A DNA stretch of 64,000 nt from Acetobacter okinawensis JCM 25146 (GCF_000613865.1 NZ_BAJU01000003.1:107962-171961); one strand, 5' to 3'; positions 28,000-38,172 are shown, counted from the stretch's first letter. Translations and numbers: made by a program. The notes: a model not told the origin generated them from the sequence alone.

Positions 28000-29731
28000 A
28001 TGGCAACGCACGATCAGAGCGCAACCAGCCCGGCAAATACACAGGCTCGGGCCGCTGGCGGGCAAAACCTGCCTCGTTATACAGACTGGCAGGCCATATG
28101 CGTTATTTTCCGCCTGTGGCGCAGACAGGGGGCGCGGTTGCTGGTAGGGGCGCTGCTGGCGCTGGCCGCACTGGCCTGCGGGCTTGCCCTTATGCAGGTG
28201 TCTGGCGTGCGGTTGGCTGGCTGTGTTCTGGGGGAGATTGTCGTCACCACAGCCTGCTGCGCTGGGTTGGGGCCGGGCGTGTGGCCCTGCGCTATGCAGA
28301 GCGTCTGTTTGCGCATGACGCCATGTTCCGTGCTCTGGCTGATCTGCGTGTCTGGTTCTTCCACTCTCTTGCGCGTGGGGCGGCTGCGGGGCTTGGGTTT
28401 CGCAGGGCGGGGGATATGCTCTCACGCCTAGTGTCGGACATTGGTGCGCTGGACGGGCTGTACCTGCGGATTGTGCTGCCGTTGCTGTGTGCCTGCCTGA
28501 CATTTCCGGCCCTGTTGATTATTGTGGGGCGGCAGAGCCTGCTGCTGGGGCTGGGCGTTGGGTCCTGTTTGCCTGCTCCTCTTTTTTGGTGCCATGGCTG
28601 ATTGCGCGCTCTGGCCGTAAGTCTGCCGAGCAGACGGCGCACCTGCTGGCGCATCTGCGCATTTCCGTTCTGGATCTGGTTGGTGGCTTGCGAGAAATCC
28701 GGGCTTTTGGGGCCGAGGGACGGATGCTTGCGCGTGTGCAGGCAGCAGACGCAGCCCTGTTGCACGGGCAGATGGGTATGGCGCGGCGTGCGGCATTTGC
28801 TAATGCGCTGGCTTTTTTGTTCGGGCAGATTGCCATATTTCTGGTGTTGCTGGCCATTGGCGGCGTTGTGCTGCCAAGGTTGGGAGCGCTGGAAGGCGTT
28901 AGCCTGCTGTTCCTGACGGTTGCTGCGTTTGAGAGTGCTGTGCTGCTTACGCGTGCAGGTTTGCAGGCGGGTATCATGGGTGCCTCCGCCCGTAGGGTGG
29001 TGGAGATGGCAGTGCAGCCCGGTGCTGCACGTGCGCAGGCTGCATTGCGTGATGCCCCGGAAAATACACATATCCGTCTGGAGGCTGTGCGCTTCCGCTG
29101 GGCGGAAGATCGGCCATGGGTGCTCAAAGGGCTGACACTGGATATTCCGCCGGGGAGCAGGGTCGCCATTCTGGGGCCTTCAGGCGTTGGCAAGTCCAGC
29201 CTTGCAGCCCTGCTGCTGCGTGCTGCAACGCAGCAGGAAGGACATATTTTTCTGGGAGGGGAGGACATAACCACTCTTCGTCCTGAATCCGTGCGCAGCA
29301 AAATGGCCTGGCTATCGCAGGCGACACATCTGTTTGATGATACCATCCGGGCCAATCTGTTACTGGGGCGGCCTGATGCATCTGAGCAGGATTTGTGGCA
29401 GGCGCTGGATCAGGCTGCTGTATCCGATGTGGTGCGCAGCCTGCCAGAGGGGTTGGATACCTGGGTGGGTGAGGGCGGGGTCCGTCTGTCTGGTGGGCAG
29501 GGGCGGCGTATTGCTCTGGCCCGCACGCTGCTTGCCCGCGCTCCTGTGCTTATTCTGGACGAACCGGCAACCGGGCTGGACGCACAGACGGAGCAGGAGT
29601 TCCTGCGTACATTGAATACAGTCAGCGAGGGGCGCACGGTTATCCTGATCGCTCATCGCCTGACCGGGGTAGAGAAGCTCGACCGGATATGGCGTCTTTC
29701 AGATGGGGTGGCCAGGGCTGCGGCACTCTAG
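28000..29731 (+). pseudogene. cydC: ABC transporter CydC, two frameshifts
   Basis: Three successive frames are needed. Frame one (from ATG 28000) gives the N-terminus and first helix (LLALAALACGLALMQVSG). Frame two gives the CydC-specific stretch ALRYAERLFAHDAMFRALAD to ALLIIVGRQSLLLGLGVG. Frame three (from about 28570) gives the remaining helices, Walker A LGPSGVGKSS, signature LSGGQGRRIALART and Walker B LILDEPATGLD to 29731. The first shift is between about 28205 and 28265; the second fits one G missing from GGG near 28570. Both need one base added. The region between first helix and RYAERL is also a few residues shorter than in E. coli CydC, by my recollection. Confidence 0.82.
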
Positions 29732-29816
29732 TGCTGCGGTAATGGTTGTTGACGCGCGCACGCGGGCGAGGCACCAAACAAGATGGTTTTGTTTTGACAA
29801 TTCAGGAATGACCATT

Positions 29817-30194
29817 ATGCGCCGCCTTATTTCAGTTGCTTGCCTGAGCCTTCTGGCCGCCTGCGCCACACAGGCTCCACGTAAATATGTTGTGTTTTTT
29901 TCCAACCAGTCTGCTGAGCTTGATTCGGCGGGGCTGGATGTGGTGGCACAAGTCGCGCAGGAAGCGGACAAGCACCCCTCCCGCATCGTGCGGGTAGAAG
30001 GTTATGCCAGTGCGGGTAAGGACCTTTCGGCTGATGCACTGCTGGCTATCCAGCGTGCCAAGGCTGTAACGGCCAAGTTGCAGCAAGATGGTGTGCGTAG
30101 CGACCGTATTGTGGAAACGCCCCGCGCGCCATCCAATATGGAGGGCATGGTTGTCGGTTCCCGCCGGGTGGAAATCGAGCTGACAAGCCCCTGA
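29817..30194 (+). CDS. small OmpA-like lipoprotein
   Basis: The 125-residue protein starts with a lipoprotein signal (MRRLISVACLSLLAAC) whose lipobox LAAC puts the acylated cysteine at residue 16. The rest is a compact OmpA_C-like peptidoglycan-binding domain (YVVFFSNQSAELDSAG, VRVEGYASAGKDLSADALL, then a final GSRRVEIEL). It probably anchors outer membrane to peptidoglycan. ATG 29817 is chosen because AGGA lies nine bases before it; another ATG lies at 29808. recQ starts five bases after its stop. Confidence 0.8.
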   Translation: MRRLISVACLSLLAACATQAPRKYVVFFSNQSAELDSAGLDVVAQVAQEADKHPSRIVRVEGYASAGKDLSADALLAIQRAKAVTAKLQQDGVRSDRIVETPRAPSNMEGMVVGSRRVEIELTSP

Positions 30195-30199
30195 TAACC

Positions 30200-32131
30200 A
30201 TGGATCAAAGAGAGCCTGCTCTGGAGGATATGGCGCCGTATGAGCCACCTCTGGAACCACCAGAAAGGTGGGGGGAGGTGCCGCTCCAGTCATCTTCCCC
30301 ACTCCCGCGCGATCGGTTCTGTAACCGCTCCGTGGAGGAGGTCTTGCAGGCTGTCTTTGGGTTCCCGGGGTTTCGGAGCCTGCAGGCGCAGGCGGTCGAG
30401 TGCGCCATGCAGGGGCAGGATGCTCTTGTACTCATGCCTACAGGGGGCGGCAAAAGCGTCTGTTACCAGATTCCTGCTTTGTGCCGTCCGGGCATGGGGC
30501 TGGTTATCTCCCCCCTTATTGCGCTTATGGACGATCAGGTTGCAGGGCTGCGCCAGCTTGGGGTCAACGCTGCCGCCTTGCATTCCGAATTGGATGAAAA
30601 CGAATCCGCGCAGATTCGGTCTGATCTGGCAAATGGCCGGGTGGATCTGCTCTATATCTCGCCCGAGCGGTTGCTGTCTTCAGGCACACTGGACCGGCTG
30701 ACCCGTATTCCGCTGTCCATTATTGCCATAGACGAGGCACATTGTATCTCGGCCTGGGGGCACGAGTTCCGGCCTGAATACCGTGCGCTTACCGCCCTGC
30801 CGCGCCACTTTCCCAATGTGCCTCGTCTGGCCCTCACCGCAACAGCGGATGAGCGCACGCGTGATGATATTCTGGCCGCGCTGGATATGCCCCATGCGCA
30901 TGTTCTGGTTTCCAGCTTTCATCGCCCCAACCTGAACATTGCAGTGCAGCCCAAAGGCTCGGAACTGAAGCAATTGCTGAGTGTTCTGGAGCGGTACAGG
31001 GAAGATGCGGCCATTGTCTATTGTGGCAGCCGTGCCAGAACCGAACGGATTGCCGCATCTCTGCGTGAGCGTGGGTGGCCAGCCCTTGCTTACCATGCCG
31101 GTTTGTCCCCCGTGGAAAAACGGGCGGCATTACTGCGCTTTCGTTCGGGTGAGCCGCTGGTCATTGTGGCCACGGTGGCCTTTGGTATGGGCATAGACCG
31201 CCCAGATGTGCGCGCAGTTGTGCATCTGGATATGCCCTCCTCGCCCGAGGCATATTACCAGCAGATCGGCAGGGCAGGGCGTGACGGCCTGCCGTCCGAT
31301 ACCGTGTTGCTTTATGGGGGGGAAGATATTGCCCGTGCGCGTTACTGGCTGGACCAGTCCGCAGCCCCGGATAACGAAAAACGGATCATGCGCAGCCGAC
31401 TGGAGGCCATGATTGCGTTTACGGAAACAACGGGGTGCCGCACACAGGCGTTGTTGCACTGTTTTGGCGAGGAACTGGAGCAGGCGTGCGGGCATTGTGA
31501 TAACTGCCGCCACCCTGTTCTGACATTCGATGGCACAGAGGCTGCCCGTAAACTGCTGTCTGCCGTGTACCGTACGGGGGAAAGTTTTGGAGCCTTGCAT
31601 GTTATTGCTGTTCTGCGTGCCAAAAAAACAGATGGCATAAGCCGGAACGGGCACGACAAACTGTCGGTCTGGGGTATTGGGCAGGACAGGAGCGAACAGT
31701 TCTGGCGTGGTGTGGTACGCCAGCTTATTGCCCGTGGCGCTTTGCGTATAGAAGGACAATACGGCGGCTTGCGCCTGAACCCCGATATTGCCCGCCCCAT
31801 CTTGCGGGGGGAGCAGAGTGTTGCTTTGCGGGCCGACCCGGTTGTGGAGCACGCGGGTAATGCCGGAACGGGCCGGGAGGCGCGGCAGTCCGTGGCTCTT
31901 GACCTGCCGGAGGACCGGTTGGTTCTGTTTGAAGCTCTACGCAAATGGCGGCGTGAGGAGGCCAGGGAGCAGGAAATACCTCCCTATGTCATTTTCCATG
32001 ATTCGGTCCTGAAAGACATAGCCCTTGAAAAACCGGAAGATATGGACGCGTTGGGGGACATAAAAGGGGTGGGTCGCTCCAAGCTTGAGCGTTATGGTGA
32101 GGCTGTTCTGGCGGTGCTGGAGGCAGTATGA
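30200..32131 (+). CDS. recQ: ATP-dependent DNA helicase RecQ
   Basis: This 643-residue helicase has Walker A MPTGGGKSVCYQIPAL, the DEAH box AIDEAHCISAWGHEFRPEYR, helicase C motifs (AFGMGIDRPDVRAVVH, QQIGRAGRDG), a zinc site (CGHCDNCRHP with an upstream cysteine), an RQC winged helix, and a C-terminal HRDC domain ending in LGDIKGVGRSKLERYG. About 45 N-terminal residues precede the conserved core and are proline- and acid-rich. RecQ unwinds DNA in recombination repair. Its last four bases overlap the glpR start (ATGA), so the two are translationally coupled, an unusual pairing. Confidence 0.92.
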   Translation: MDQREPALEDMAPYEPPLEPPERWGEVPLQSSSPLPRDRFCNRSVEEVLQAVFGFPGFRSLQAQAVECAMQGQDALVLMPTGGGKSVCYQIPALCRPGMGLVISPLIALMDDQVAGLRQLGVNAAALHSELDENESAQIRSDLANGRVDLLYISPERLLSSGTLDRLTRIPLSIIAIDEAHCISAWGHEFRPEYRALTALPRHFPNVPRLALTATADERTRDDILAALDMPHAHVLVSSFHRPNLNIAVQPKGSELKQLLSVLERYREDAAIVYCGSRARTERIAASLRERGWPALAYHAGLSPVEKRAALLRFRSGEPLVIVATVAFGMGIDRPDVRAVVHLDMPSSPEAYYQQIGRAGRDGLPSDTVLLYGGEDIARARYWLDQSAAPDNEKRIMRSRLEAMIAFTETTGCRTQALLHCFGEELEQACGHCDNCRHPVLTFDGTEAARKLLSAVYRTGESFGALHVIAVLRAKKTDGISRNGHDKLSVWGIGQDRSEQFWRGVVRQLIARGALRIEGQYGGLRLNPDIARPILRGEQSVALRADPVVEHAGNAGTGREARQSVALDLPEDRLVLFEALRKWRREEAREQEIPPYVIFHDSVLKDIALEKPEDMDALGDIKGVGRSKLERYGEAVLAVLEAV

Positions 32132-32910
32132 GCAGTGCTCTGGAGCGGCGTCGCAGGCATATTCTGCGGCTGGTCAACCAGCATGGTTATGTTGCGAGCG
32201 AGGAACTCGCGCGGGAACTGGCCGTAACCGTGCAGACAGTACGGCGGGATGTGAACATCATGGCAGGGCAGGGGCTTTTGGCCCGCCACCATGGAGGAGC
32301 TAGTACCCTTTCCCCCGCCGAGAATATTGCCTACTCCGACCGGCAGATCCTGCATTTGCAGGAAAAGGAGTCGATCGGGCGTGAGGCCGCCAGAGCCATC
32401 CCGGACGGGGCTTCCCTGTTCATCAATATAGGCACGACAACGGAGGCTTTTGCCCGGTCGTTACGCACCCACCGTGCACTGCGGGTTATTACCAATAATA
32501 TCCATGTGGCCACTTTGCTCGCTCCGGCTCCGCAATGCAGTCTGATTATTACCGGCGGAAGTGTGCGGCTCCGCGATGGGGGCATTGTTGGCCCTGCAGC
32601 GGCTGCCATGATTGAGCAGTACAGGGCGGATTTTGGCGTTATTGGCATTTCGGGTATTGATGCAGATGGAACGCTGCTTGACTTTGATGCGGACGAAATT
32701 AACGCGGCGCAGGCCATCATACGCAACGCCAGAACCGTTTTTTTGTTAGCAGACCATACCAAGTTCTTGCGCAGGCCTATGGCGCGTGTTGGCCATATTT
32801 CGCAGGTAAATGCGTTTTTTACCGATCAGGCACCCCCGCCGGGTATTCGGGTCATTCTGCGCGAGCATGATGTGCAGCTACACGTGATTGGCACGCAGGA
32901 ATGTTCGTAA
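32128..32910 (+). CDS. glpR: DeoR-family repressor GlpR
   Basis: The 260-residue protein has the DeoR N-terminal helix-turn-helix (RRRHILRLVNQHGYVASEEL, VTVQTVRRDVNIM) and a sugar-phosphate sensor domain (FINIGTTTEAFARSL, VITNNIHVA). Its place directly before glpD-glpF-glpK and the palindromic TTCG-n4-CGAA site between glpR and glpD identify it as the glycerol-3-phosphate-responsive repressor. It starts inside the recQ stop (ATGA). Confidence 0.9.
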   Translation: MSSALERRRRHILRLVNQHGYVASEELARELAVTVQTVRRDVNIMAGQGLLARHHGGASTLSPAENIAYSDRQILHLQEKESIGREAARAIPDGASLFINIGTTTEAFARSLRTHRALRVITNNIHVATLLAPAPQCSLIITGGSVRLRDGGIVGPAAAAMIEQYRADFGVIGISGIDADGTLLDFDADEINAAQAIIRNARTVFLLADHTKFLRRPMARVGHISQVNAFFTDQAPPPGIRVILREHDVQLHVIGTQECS

Positions 32911-32976
32911 AAGAACTATAGCGGTTCAAAAAAACGCACAGCAGGAGGACGGTTAGCATTGTTCTTGCGTTCTGTT

Positions 32977-32988
32977 TTCGAATTCGAA
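32977..32988. promoter_or_regulatory. candidate GlpR operator
   Basis: TTCGAATTCGAA is a perfect 12-bp palindrome in the 103-bp gap between glpR and glpD. It matches the TTCG-n4-CGAA core of GlpR sites known from enterobacteria. It lies 25 bp before the glpD start, where binding would block glpD transcription. Confidence 0.6.
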
Positions 32989-33013
32989 TAAGACAGGCAA
33001 AGCCTTCGTATAG

Positions 33014-34549
33014 ATGGAACCGATAAAAACCATGTCAGCATCTGCATCACCCGAACGTATCTACGACCTCCTTGTTGTCGGGGGGGGCGTTAACGGTACC
33101 GGCATTGCGCGCGACGCCTGCGGGCGTGGGGCATCGGTCCTGCTGGTCGAGCAGGATGACCTGGCCAGCTATACGTCTTCCTCCAGCACCAAGCTGATCC
33201 ATGGCGGGCTGCGGTACCTTGAGTATTATGAGTTCCGCCTCGTGCGTGAAGCGCTTATGGAGCGTGAACGTCTGTTGAGCATGGCGCCGCATATCATGTG
33301 GCCACTGCGCTTTGTGCTGCCCCATTCCAAACTGGTGCGCCCGGCATGGATGCTCAGGCTCGGACTGTTCCTTTACGACCATCTTGCTTCGAACATGACG
33401 CTGCCCAAATCTATCGGGGTTGATTTTCGTAAACATTCATCCGGTCGGGCGCTCAAACCCGAATACGCAAAAGGGTTCATTTATTCCGATGGCTGGGTAC
33501 AGGACAGCCGCCTTGTCGTGCTGAACGCCATGGATGCGGCCGAGCGTGGGTGCGATGTGCGTGTGCGCACACGCCTGATTGCCGCCCAGCGCGTAAACGG
33601 CCAGTGGCTGGCCACACTGGAAGACCGGACTACGGGGCAGACCCAGACGGTCCGTGCCAAAGCCATGGTTAATGCCGCAGGTCCATGGGTTGCCCGCCTG
33701 CTGGCAGATACGCTTAAAATTCCCAATTCCAAATCCGTACGTCTGGTCAAGGGCAGCCATATTATTGTTCCGCGTGTCTATGAAGGGCCGCAGGCTTACA
33801 TCTTCCAGAACCCGGACAAGCGGATTGTGTTCGCTATTCCGTACGAACAGAAGTTCACCCTGATCGGCACCACGGATATTCCGTGGAAAGAAGAGCCGGG
33901 CAAGGTTGGCATCGCTCCGGACGAAATTGTCTATCTGTGCGAGAGCGTAAACCGCTACCTGAATGTGCAGGTCAAAGAAAGCGATGTTGTCTGGAGCTAC
34001 GCGGGCCTGCGCCCCCTGTATGATGATGCCTCGGCCAACGCATCTGCTGTAACCCGCGATTACGTGCTGGACCTGGACACACAGGACGGAGCGCCTTTGC
34101 TGTCCATTTTTGGTGGTAAAATTACGACCTACCGCAAGCTGGCCGAACATGCGCTGGAAAAGCTGGCGCCTGTGCTACCCGCCGTTGGTGGCCAGAGCTG
34201 GACTGCCGCAGAAGTGCTGCCCGGTGGGGATATTGGGGAAGGTGGCTTTGACGGAGCCCTTGCCCGCCTGCGCCGTGCGGCTCCGTGGCTGCCTGAAGGG
34301 CTTGCATGGCGGCTTATGCGCAACTATGGCAGCCGGGTATACGAAATTATCGGGCAGGCCACTTCCATGGCGGACATGGGAGAACTGCTCGGTGGGGACC
34401 TGACCGCACGTGAGGTTGATTACCTGATGGAACGCGAGTGGGCACGCACGGCAGAGGATGTGCTCTGGCGGCGTAGCAAGCTGGGTCTACACCTTGACGA
34501 TGCGGAAAAAACCCGTGTTGAAACCTATGTTCACAAGAAAGCCGTCTGA
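33014..34549 (+). CDS. glpD: aerobic glycerol-3-phosphate dehydrogenase GlpD
   Basis: This 511-residue membrane-associated flavoprotein oxidises glycerol 3-phosphate to dihydroxyacetone phosphate and passes electrons to ubiquinone. The FAD site LLVVGGGVNGTGIARDACGR is at residues 18-37; STKLIHGGLRYLEYYEF follows, and GAPLLSIFGGKITTYRKLAE lies near 360. The length is normal. ATG 33032 is an alternative start; neither has a clear ribosome site. It forms an operon with glpF and glpK. Confidence 0.93.
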   Translation: MEPIKTMSASASPERIYDLLVVGGGVNGTGIARDACGRGASVLLVEQDDLASYTSSSSTKLIHGGLRYLEYYEFRLVREALMERERLLSMAPHIMWPLRFVLPHSKLVRPAWMLRLGLFLYDHLASNMTLPKSIGVDFRKHSSGRALKPEYAKGFIYSDGWVQDSRLVVLNAMDAAERGCDVRVRTRLIAAQRVNGQWLATLEDRTTGQTQTVRAKAMVNAAGPWVARLLADTLKIPNSKSVRLVKGSHIIVPRVYEGPQAYIFQNPDKRIVFAIPYEQKFTLIGTTDIPWKEEPGKVGIAPDEIVYLCESVNRYLNVQVKESDVVWSYAGLRPLYDDASANASAVTRDYVLDLDTQDGAPLLSIFGGKITTYRKLAEHALEKLAPVLPAVGGQSWTAAEVLPGGDIGEGGFDGALARLRRAAPWLPEGLAWRLMRNYGSRVYEIIGQATSMADMGELLGGDLTAREVDYLMEREWARTAEDVLWRRSKLGLHLDDAEKTRVETYVHKKAV

Positions 34550-34598
34550 TCTGTAAAATACTGCTTTCCGAACAAAAAAAACAAAAAGAGGAAAGATT

Positions 34599-35417
34599 AT
34601 GGACAAGGTAAAAAATACGCTTTGGGGTGAGTTGATAGCCGAGTGTCTGGCTGTGCTGATTATCATTCTGGTAGGTGATTCAGTGGCAGCCATGTATTCC
34701 CTGTACGACCCCAGCCCCTACCAGCTTTCCTACTGGGGGGTGGCCATAACCTGGGGGCTGGGGGTGACACTTGCCATTTATGTGACCGGGGCTGTCTCTG
34801 GCACGCACGCCAACCCGGCCGTTACGCTGGCGCTGGCGTGCTACCGTGGTTTTGCATGGCGTAAAGTGCTGCCATACTGCGCGGCTCAGGTGCTGGGCGG
34901 TTTTCTGGGTGCGTGTCTGGTTTATGCCCTGTATGGATCAGTCATTGCGCATTATGCGCAGGTGCATCATCTGGACTTCGCGCATGACGGTGCTGCGGCT
35001 GGTGTGTTTTTCACCCATCCGGGGGATTTTGTAACGCCACTGCATGCGTTGCTGAATGAGACAATTCTGACTGCGTTCCTTGTCCTTGGTATTTTTGCAG
35101 TAACCTGCCAGTACAATACGGCAGCGCCACAAGCTAATTCGGGGGCGTTGATCATAGGCCTGCTGGTCGCCATTATCGGTGCGTCCTCAGGGTATCTGGA
35201 AGGTTGGGCTATTAACCCCGCGCGGGACTTTGGGCCCCGTCTGTTCTGCTTTATTGCAGGGTGGGGGGAAACAGCCCTGCCATCTCCCCAGAACTATTGG
35301 TGGGTGCCTGTTGTTGGTCCGCTTGCTGGCGGATTGATCGGTGCCACAATTTATCAGACGCTGCTGCGTCCGTTCATGCCCGCTCTGGGCCGTCAATCCA
35401 CTCCTGCGGCAGACTGA
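34599..35417 (+). CDS. glpF: glycerol uptake facilitator GlpF
   Basis: The 272-residue aquaglyceroporin has six membrane helices and both asparagine boxes, [12 protein letters not shown] and [12 protein letters not shown]. The aspartate after the second box is typical of glycerol-conducting members. It lets glycerol cross the inner membrane for GlpK to phosphorylate. An AGAGGAAAG ribosome site precedes the ATG, 49 bp after glpD. Confidence 0.93.
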   Translation: MDKVKNTLWGELIAECLAVLIIILVGDSVAAMYSLYDPSPYQLSYWGVAITWGLGVTLAIYVTGAVSGTHANPAVTLALACYRGFAWRKVLPYCAAQVLGGFLGACLVYALYGSVIAHYAQVHHLDFAHDGAAAGVFFTHPGDFVTPLHALLNETILTAFLVLGIFAVTCQYNTAAPQANSGALIIGLLVAIIGASSGYLEGWAINPARDFGPRLFCFIAGWGETALPSPQNYWWVPVVGPLAGGLIGATIYQTLLRPFMPALGRQSTPAAD

Positions 35418-35446
35418 CTGCTCAGAATAAGAAGGGATACCCCCAC

Positions 35447-36946
35447 ATGACCAAAAAAGATTGTGTTCTGGCGATTGATCAGGGAACGACCTCAACCCGC
35501 AGCATTGTTTTTGACCGAAATGCCAATGAACTGGCTGCGGCCCGTCAGGAGTTCCCCCAGCATTACCCCAATGCAGGTTGGGTTGAGCATTGCCCGGAAG
35601 ATATCTGGACCGATGTGCTAAACACTGCCAGAGCCGCACTGCAGCAGAGCGGGGCTCTGGACCGGATTGCGGGTATTGGCATTACCAACCAGCGCGAAAC
35701 CATTGTGGTGTGGGAGCGCAGCACGGGCAAACCAATCCATCGCGCCATTGTCTGGCAGGACCGGCGTACCGCTGCAGTCTGCCAGAAACTGCGCGATGAA
35801 GGTGCTGAAACACTGGTGCGTGAGCGCACGGGTCTGCTGCTGGACCCTTATTTTTCGGCTACAAAGCTGGCTTGGTTGCTGGATAATGTGGACGGTGCAC
35901 GCGCGCGGGCGGAAAAGGGCGAGCTGGCATTTGGCACCATTGATTCGTTCATTCTGTGGCGTCTGACCGGCGGCAGGGTCCATGCGACCGATGCCACCAA
36001 TGCGTCGCGGACCATGTTGTTTGATATTCATCGCCAGCAGTGGGATCAGGACCTGCTGAAGCTGTTCCGCGTGCCTGCGGCCTTGCTGCCTGAAGTTAAA
36101 GACAGCAGCACCCTCTATGGAGAGACAGATCCGGACCTGTTCGGTCGGGCTATTCCCATTGCCGGTATTGCAGGGGACCAGCAGGCAGCGGTTGTGGGGC
36201 AGGCCTGCTTTACACCGGGCATGGCAAAGGCCACCTATGGCACAGGCTGCTTTTTGCTGCTGAATACGGGTGACAAGCCTGTGGAATCCCGTAACCGGAT
36301 GTTGACCACGGTTGCCTACCGCCTGAATGGCAAGCCAACCTATGCGCTTGAAGGCTCCATTTTTGTGGCTGGTGCGGCCATCAAGTGGCTGCGTGATGGC
36401 TTGCACCTGATTACGCATGCGTCCCAGACGGATGATATGGCAACCCGTGTGCCGCATAGTCACGGTGTGTATATGGTGCCGGGCTTTGTAGGTCTGGGGG
36501 CACCGCACTGGGACCCGGATGCCCGAGGCCTGATTTGCGGGCTGACGCTGGACGCAACCGCTGCCCATATTGCGCGTGCGGCTCTTGAGTCCGTAGCATA
36601 TCAGACGCTCGACCTTGTGAGCGCTATGGTGCAGGATGGCGGTGGCACCACCGAAAGCATTCGTGTGGACGGTGGTATGTCTGCCAATGACTGGTACTGC
36701 CAGTTCCTTGCCGACATGCTGCAAGCCAAGGTTGAGCGCCCACGAAATGTGGAAACAACGGCCCTTGGCGCAGGTTTCCTGGCCGGGATGGCCACAGGCG
36801 TTTGGGAAAATGAGGAAACTGTTGCCGCCGAATGGGCGCGTGGTTCCCTGTTTGAGCCCAAAATGGACAGCACCCAGCGCCGGACCATGATTGCGGGCTG
36901 GCATCAGGCGGTCAAGCGCACACTCAGCACCTATACAGGCGGGTAA
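35447..36946 (+). CDS. glpK: glycerol kinase GlpK
   Basis: This 499-residue FGGY-family kinase has the phosphate-binding loop [11 protein letters not shown] at the start, the carbohydrate-kinase segment [27 protein letters not shown], and the C-terminal [20 protein letters not shown]. It makes glycerol 3-phosphate, the substrate of GlpD and the inducer of GlpR. The frame is open upstream but ATG 35447 with AAGGG before it gives the family N-terminus. A long hairpin terminator begins 8 bp after the stop. Confidence 0.94.
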   Translation: MTKKDCVLAIDQGTTSTRSIVFDRNANELAAARQEFPQHYPNAGWVEHCPEDIWTDVLNTARAALQQSGALDRIAGIGITNQRETIVVWERSTGKPIHRAIVWQDRRTAAVCQKLRDEGAETLVRERTGLLLDPYFSATKLAWLLDNVDGARARAEKGELAFGTIDSFILWRLTGGRVHATDATNASRTMLFDIHRQQWDQDLLKLFRVPAALLPEVKDSSTLYGETDPDLFGRAIPIAGIAGDQQAAVVGQACFTPGMAKATYGTGCFLLLNTGDKPVESRNRMLTTVAYRLNGKPTYALEGSIFVAGAAIKWLRDGLHLITHASQTDDMATRVPHSHGVYMVPGFVGLGAPHWDPDARGLICGLTLDATAAHIARAALESVAYQTLDLVSAMVQDGGGTTESIRVDGGMSANDWYCQFLADMLQAKVERPRNVETTALGAGFLAGMATGVWENEETVAAEWARGSLFEPKMDSTQRRTMIAGWHQAVKRTLSTYTGG

Positions 36947-36953
36947 GGGCATG

Positions 36954-36997
36954 TGGCGTCAGAGAAAATGGGTATTCCCGGATTTTCTCTGACGCCA
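36954..36997. terminator. long bidirectional hairpin after glpK
   Basis: TGGCGTCAGAGAAAAT (36954-36969) and ATTTTCTCTGACGCCA (36982-36997) are a perfect 16-pair stem around a 12-base loop. It fills the gap between convergent glpK and the copper-chaperone-like gene. No T run follows, though the stem has its own A/T stretch. Confidence 0.65.
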
Positions 36998-37003
36998 GAC
37001 CAC

Positions 37004-37501
37004 TCAGGGTGAGGCTGGGGCAACCGGGGCACTAACACTTTTGCTTGAACCGCCCAGAAACTGAAATGTAACCTGGACGCTGTGCTGGGCCAACTCCTGA
37101 GCCACAGGACCTATGCAGAGCATGTGATAGCCCGCGTTAGCAAATACCAGTGTTGTGGTCTCAGGTAACGCCAGATGCTGGAACAGGTGGTATGTGCCGG
37201 GCGTATTCTCCTGATCGGTATGGTAGCCAATCAGCCTGCTGCATGCCGGTGAGGTGACATCGGTCAGAAGATGGGTCGTGTGGCCAGTATTGGTCAGCGT
37301 AAAATATAGCTGGGGTTGCCTGCGTTCCTGTCCCTGTGTGGCGGGGAGATGGAATGAGATGTCGGAGATGGTAATATCTTTCTGGGCATCGGCCTGGCCG
37401 GGAATGGGGGGCTCTGGCTGGCGTTCCTCTGCATGGGCAGGGGGGAGCAGCATCAGGCCAAGCAGGGTACTGGCCAGTATTGCCTGATAACGAGGTTTCA
37501 T
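37004..37501 (-). CDS. PCu(A)C-like copper chaperone family protein, exported
   Basis: The 165-residue product has a signal peptide (MKPRYQAILASTLLGLMLLP, cleaved after HAEE region) and a beta-sandwich resembling the PCu(A)C/DUF461 family: PQLYFTLTNTGHTTHLLTDV, SPACSRLIGYHT, YHLFQHLAL and AGYHMLCIGP. The family delivers copper to cytochrome oxidase in the periplasm. The usual His/Met copper ligands are only partly preserved (HM in the last motif), so copper binding is uncertain. ATG 37501 has GGAG five bases upstream. It converges with glpK. Confidence 0.6.
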   Translation of the reverse strand: MKPRYQAILASTLLGLMLLPPAHAEERQPEPPIPGQADAQKDITISDISFHLPATQGQERRQPQLYFTLTNTGHTTHLLTDVTSPACSRLIGYHTDQENTPGTYHLFQHLALPETTTLVFANAGYHMLCIGPVAQELAQHSVQVTFQFLGGSSKSVSAPVAPASP

Positions 37502-37633
37502 GGTCACTCCGTGGGCCTTGGGGCATGGGCAGTATGGACGAACCCGGCTAAAACACATATCTGATTGTCAGCTGGCGCTCTTTGAATGGCATAACACAGT
37601 CGGATACGCGCCTGAGGGAAGGTTGGTACCATC

Positions 37634-38110
37634 ATGCGTTGCCCTTTTTGCGGGAACCCGGACAGTCAGGTCAAGGACAGTCGACCAAATGAAGAGGGGT
37701 CGGCCATACGTCGTCGCAGGGCGTGCCTGTCCTGTGGGCAGCGCTTTACCACGGTAGAGCGTGTGCAACTGCGTGAACTGGTGGTGGTCAAGCAGGACGG
37801 ACGGCGCGCACCGTTTGATCGGGACAAGATTTCCCGCTCCATACGCATAGCCCTGCGCAAGCGCCCGGTGTCGGATGAGCAGATGGAGCAGATCGTCACC
37901 GGGGTTGTACGCCAGCTTGAGGCATCGGGGGATACCGAAGTTGCCTCTGCCCGCATCGGAGAGTTGGCAATGGATGCACTCAAGGAAGTGGATGGAGTAG
38001 GGTATGTCCGTTTTGCCAGCGTATATCGTGACTTTACCGAAGCGCGTGATTTTTCTGAAATTCTGACGCTGATGGAAAGCAAAACCCAGCAGACCGAACA
38101 AAAAGACTAG
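37634..38110 (+). CDS. nrdR: transcriptional repressor NrdR
   Basis: The 158-residue protein has the NrdR zinc ribbon with cysteines at 3, 6, 31 and 34 ([19 protein letters not shown]) and an ATP-cone from about residue 49 ([20 protein letters not shown]). It represses ribonucleotide reductase genes according to bound dATP/ATP. The length is the family norm. It is followed by nusB and thiL, a common alphaproteobacterial order. Confidence 0.95.
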   Translation: MRCPFCGNPDSQVKDSRPNEEGSAIRRRRACLSCGQRFTTVERVQLRELVVVKQDGRRAPFDRDKISRSIRIALRKRPVSDEQMEQIVTGVVRQLEASGDTEVASARIGELAMDALKEVDGVGYVRFASVYRDFTEARDFSEILTLMESKTQQTEQKD

Positions 38111-38141
38111 ACCTTTATGGATAAAAACGCCACAAAACGCG

Positions 38142-38161
38142 GCTTCGCATCCATGCGAAGC
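38142..38161 (+). other. hairpin before the nusB ribosome site
   Basis: GCTTCGCAT and ATGCGAAGC form a perfect nine-pair dyad with two bases between, immediately ahead of the nusB Shine-Dalgarno AGGAGA. It could modulate nrdR-nusB read-through or nusB translation. No T run follows. Confidence 0.5.
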
Positions 38162-38172
38162 AGGAGAAAACG

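Noticed and set aside
35618..36952. A 444-codon open frame on the minus strand
   Set aside because: It is fully antisense to glpK, which is unmistakable; the product has no recognisable motifs.
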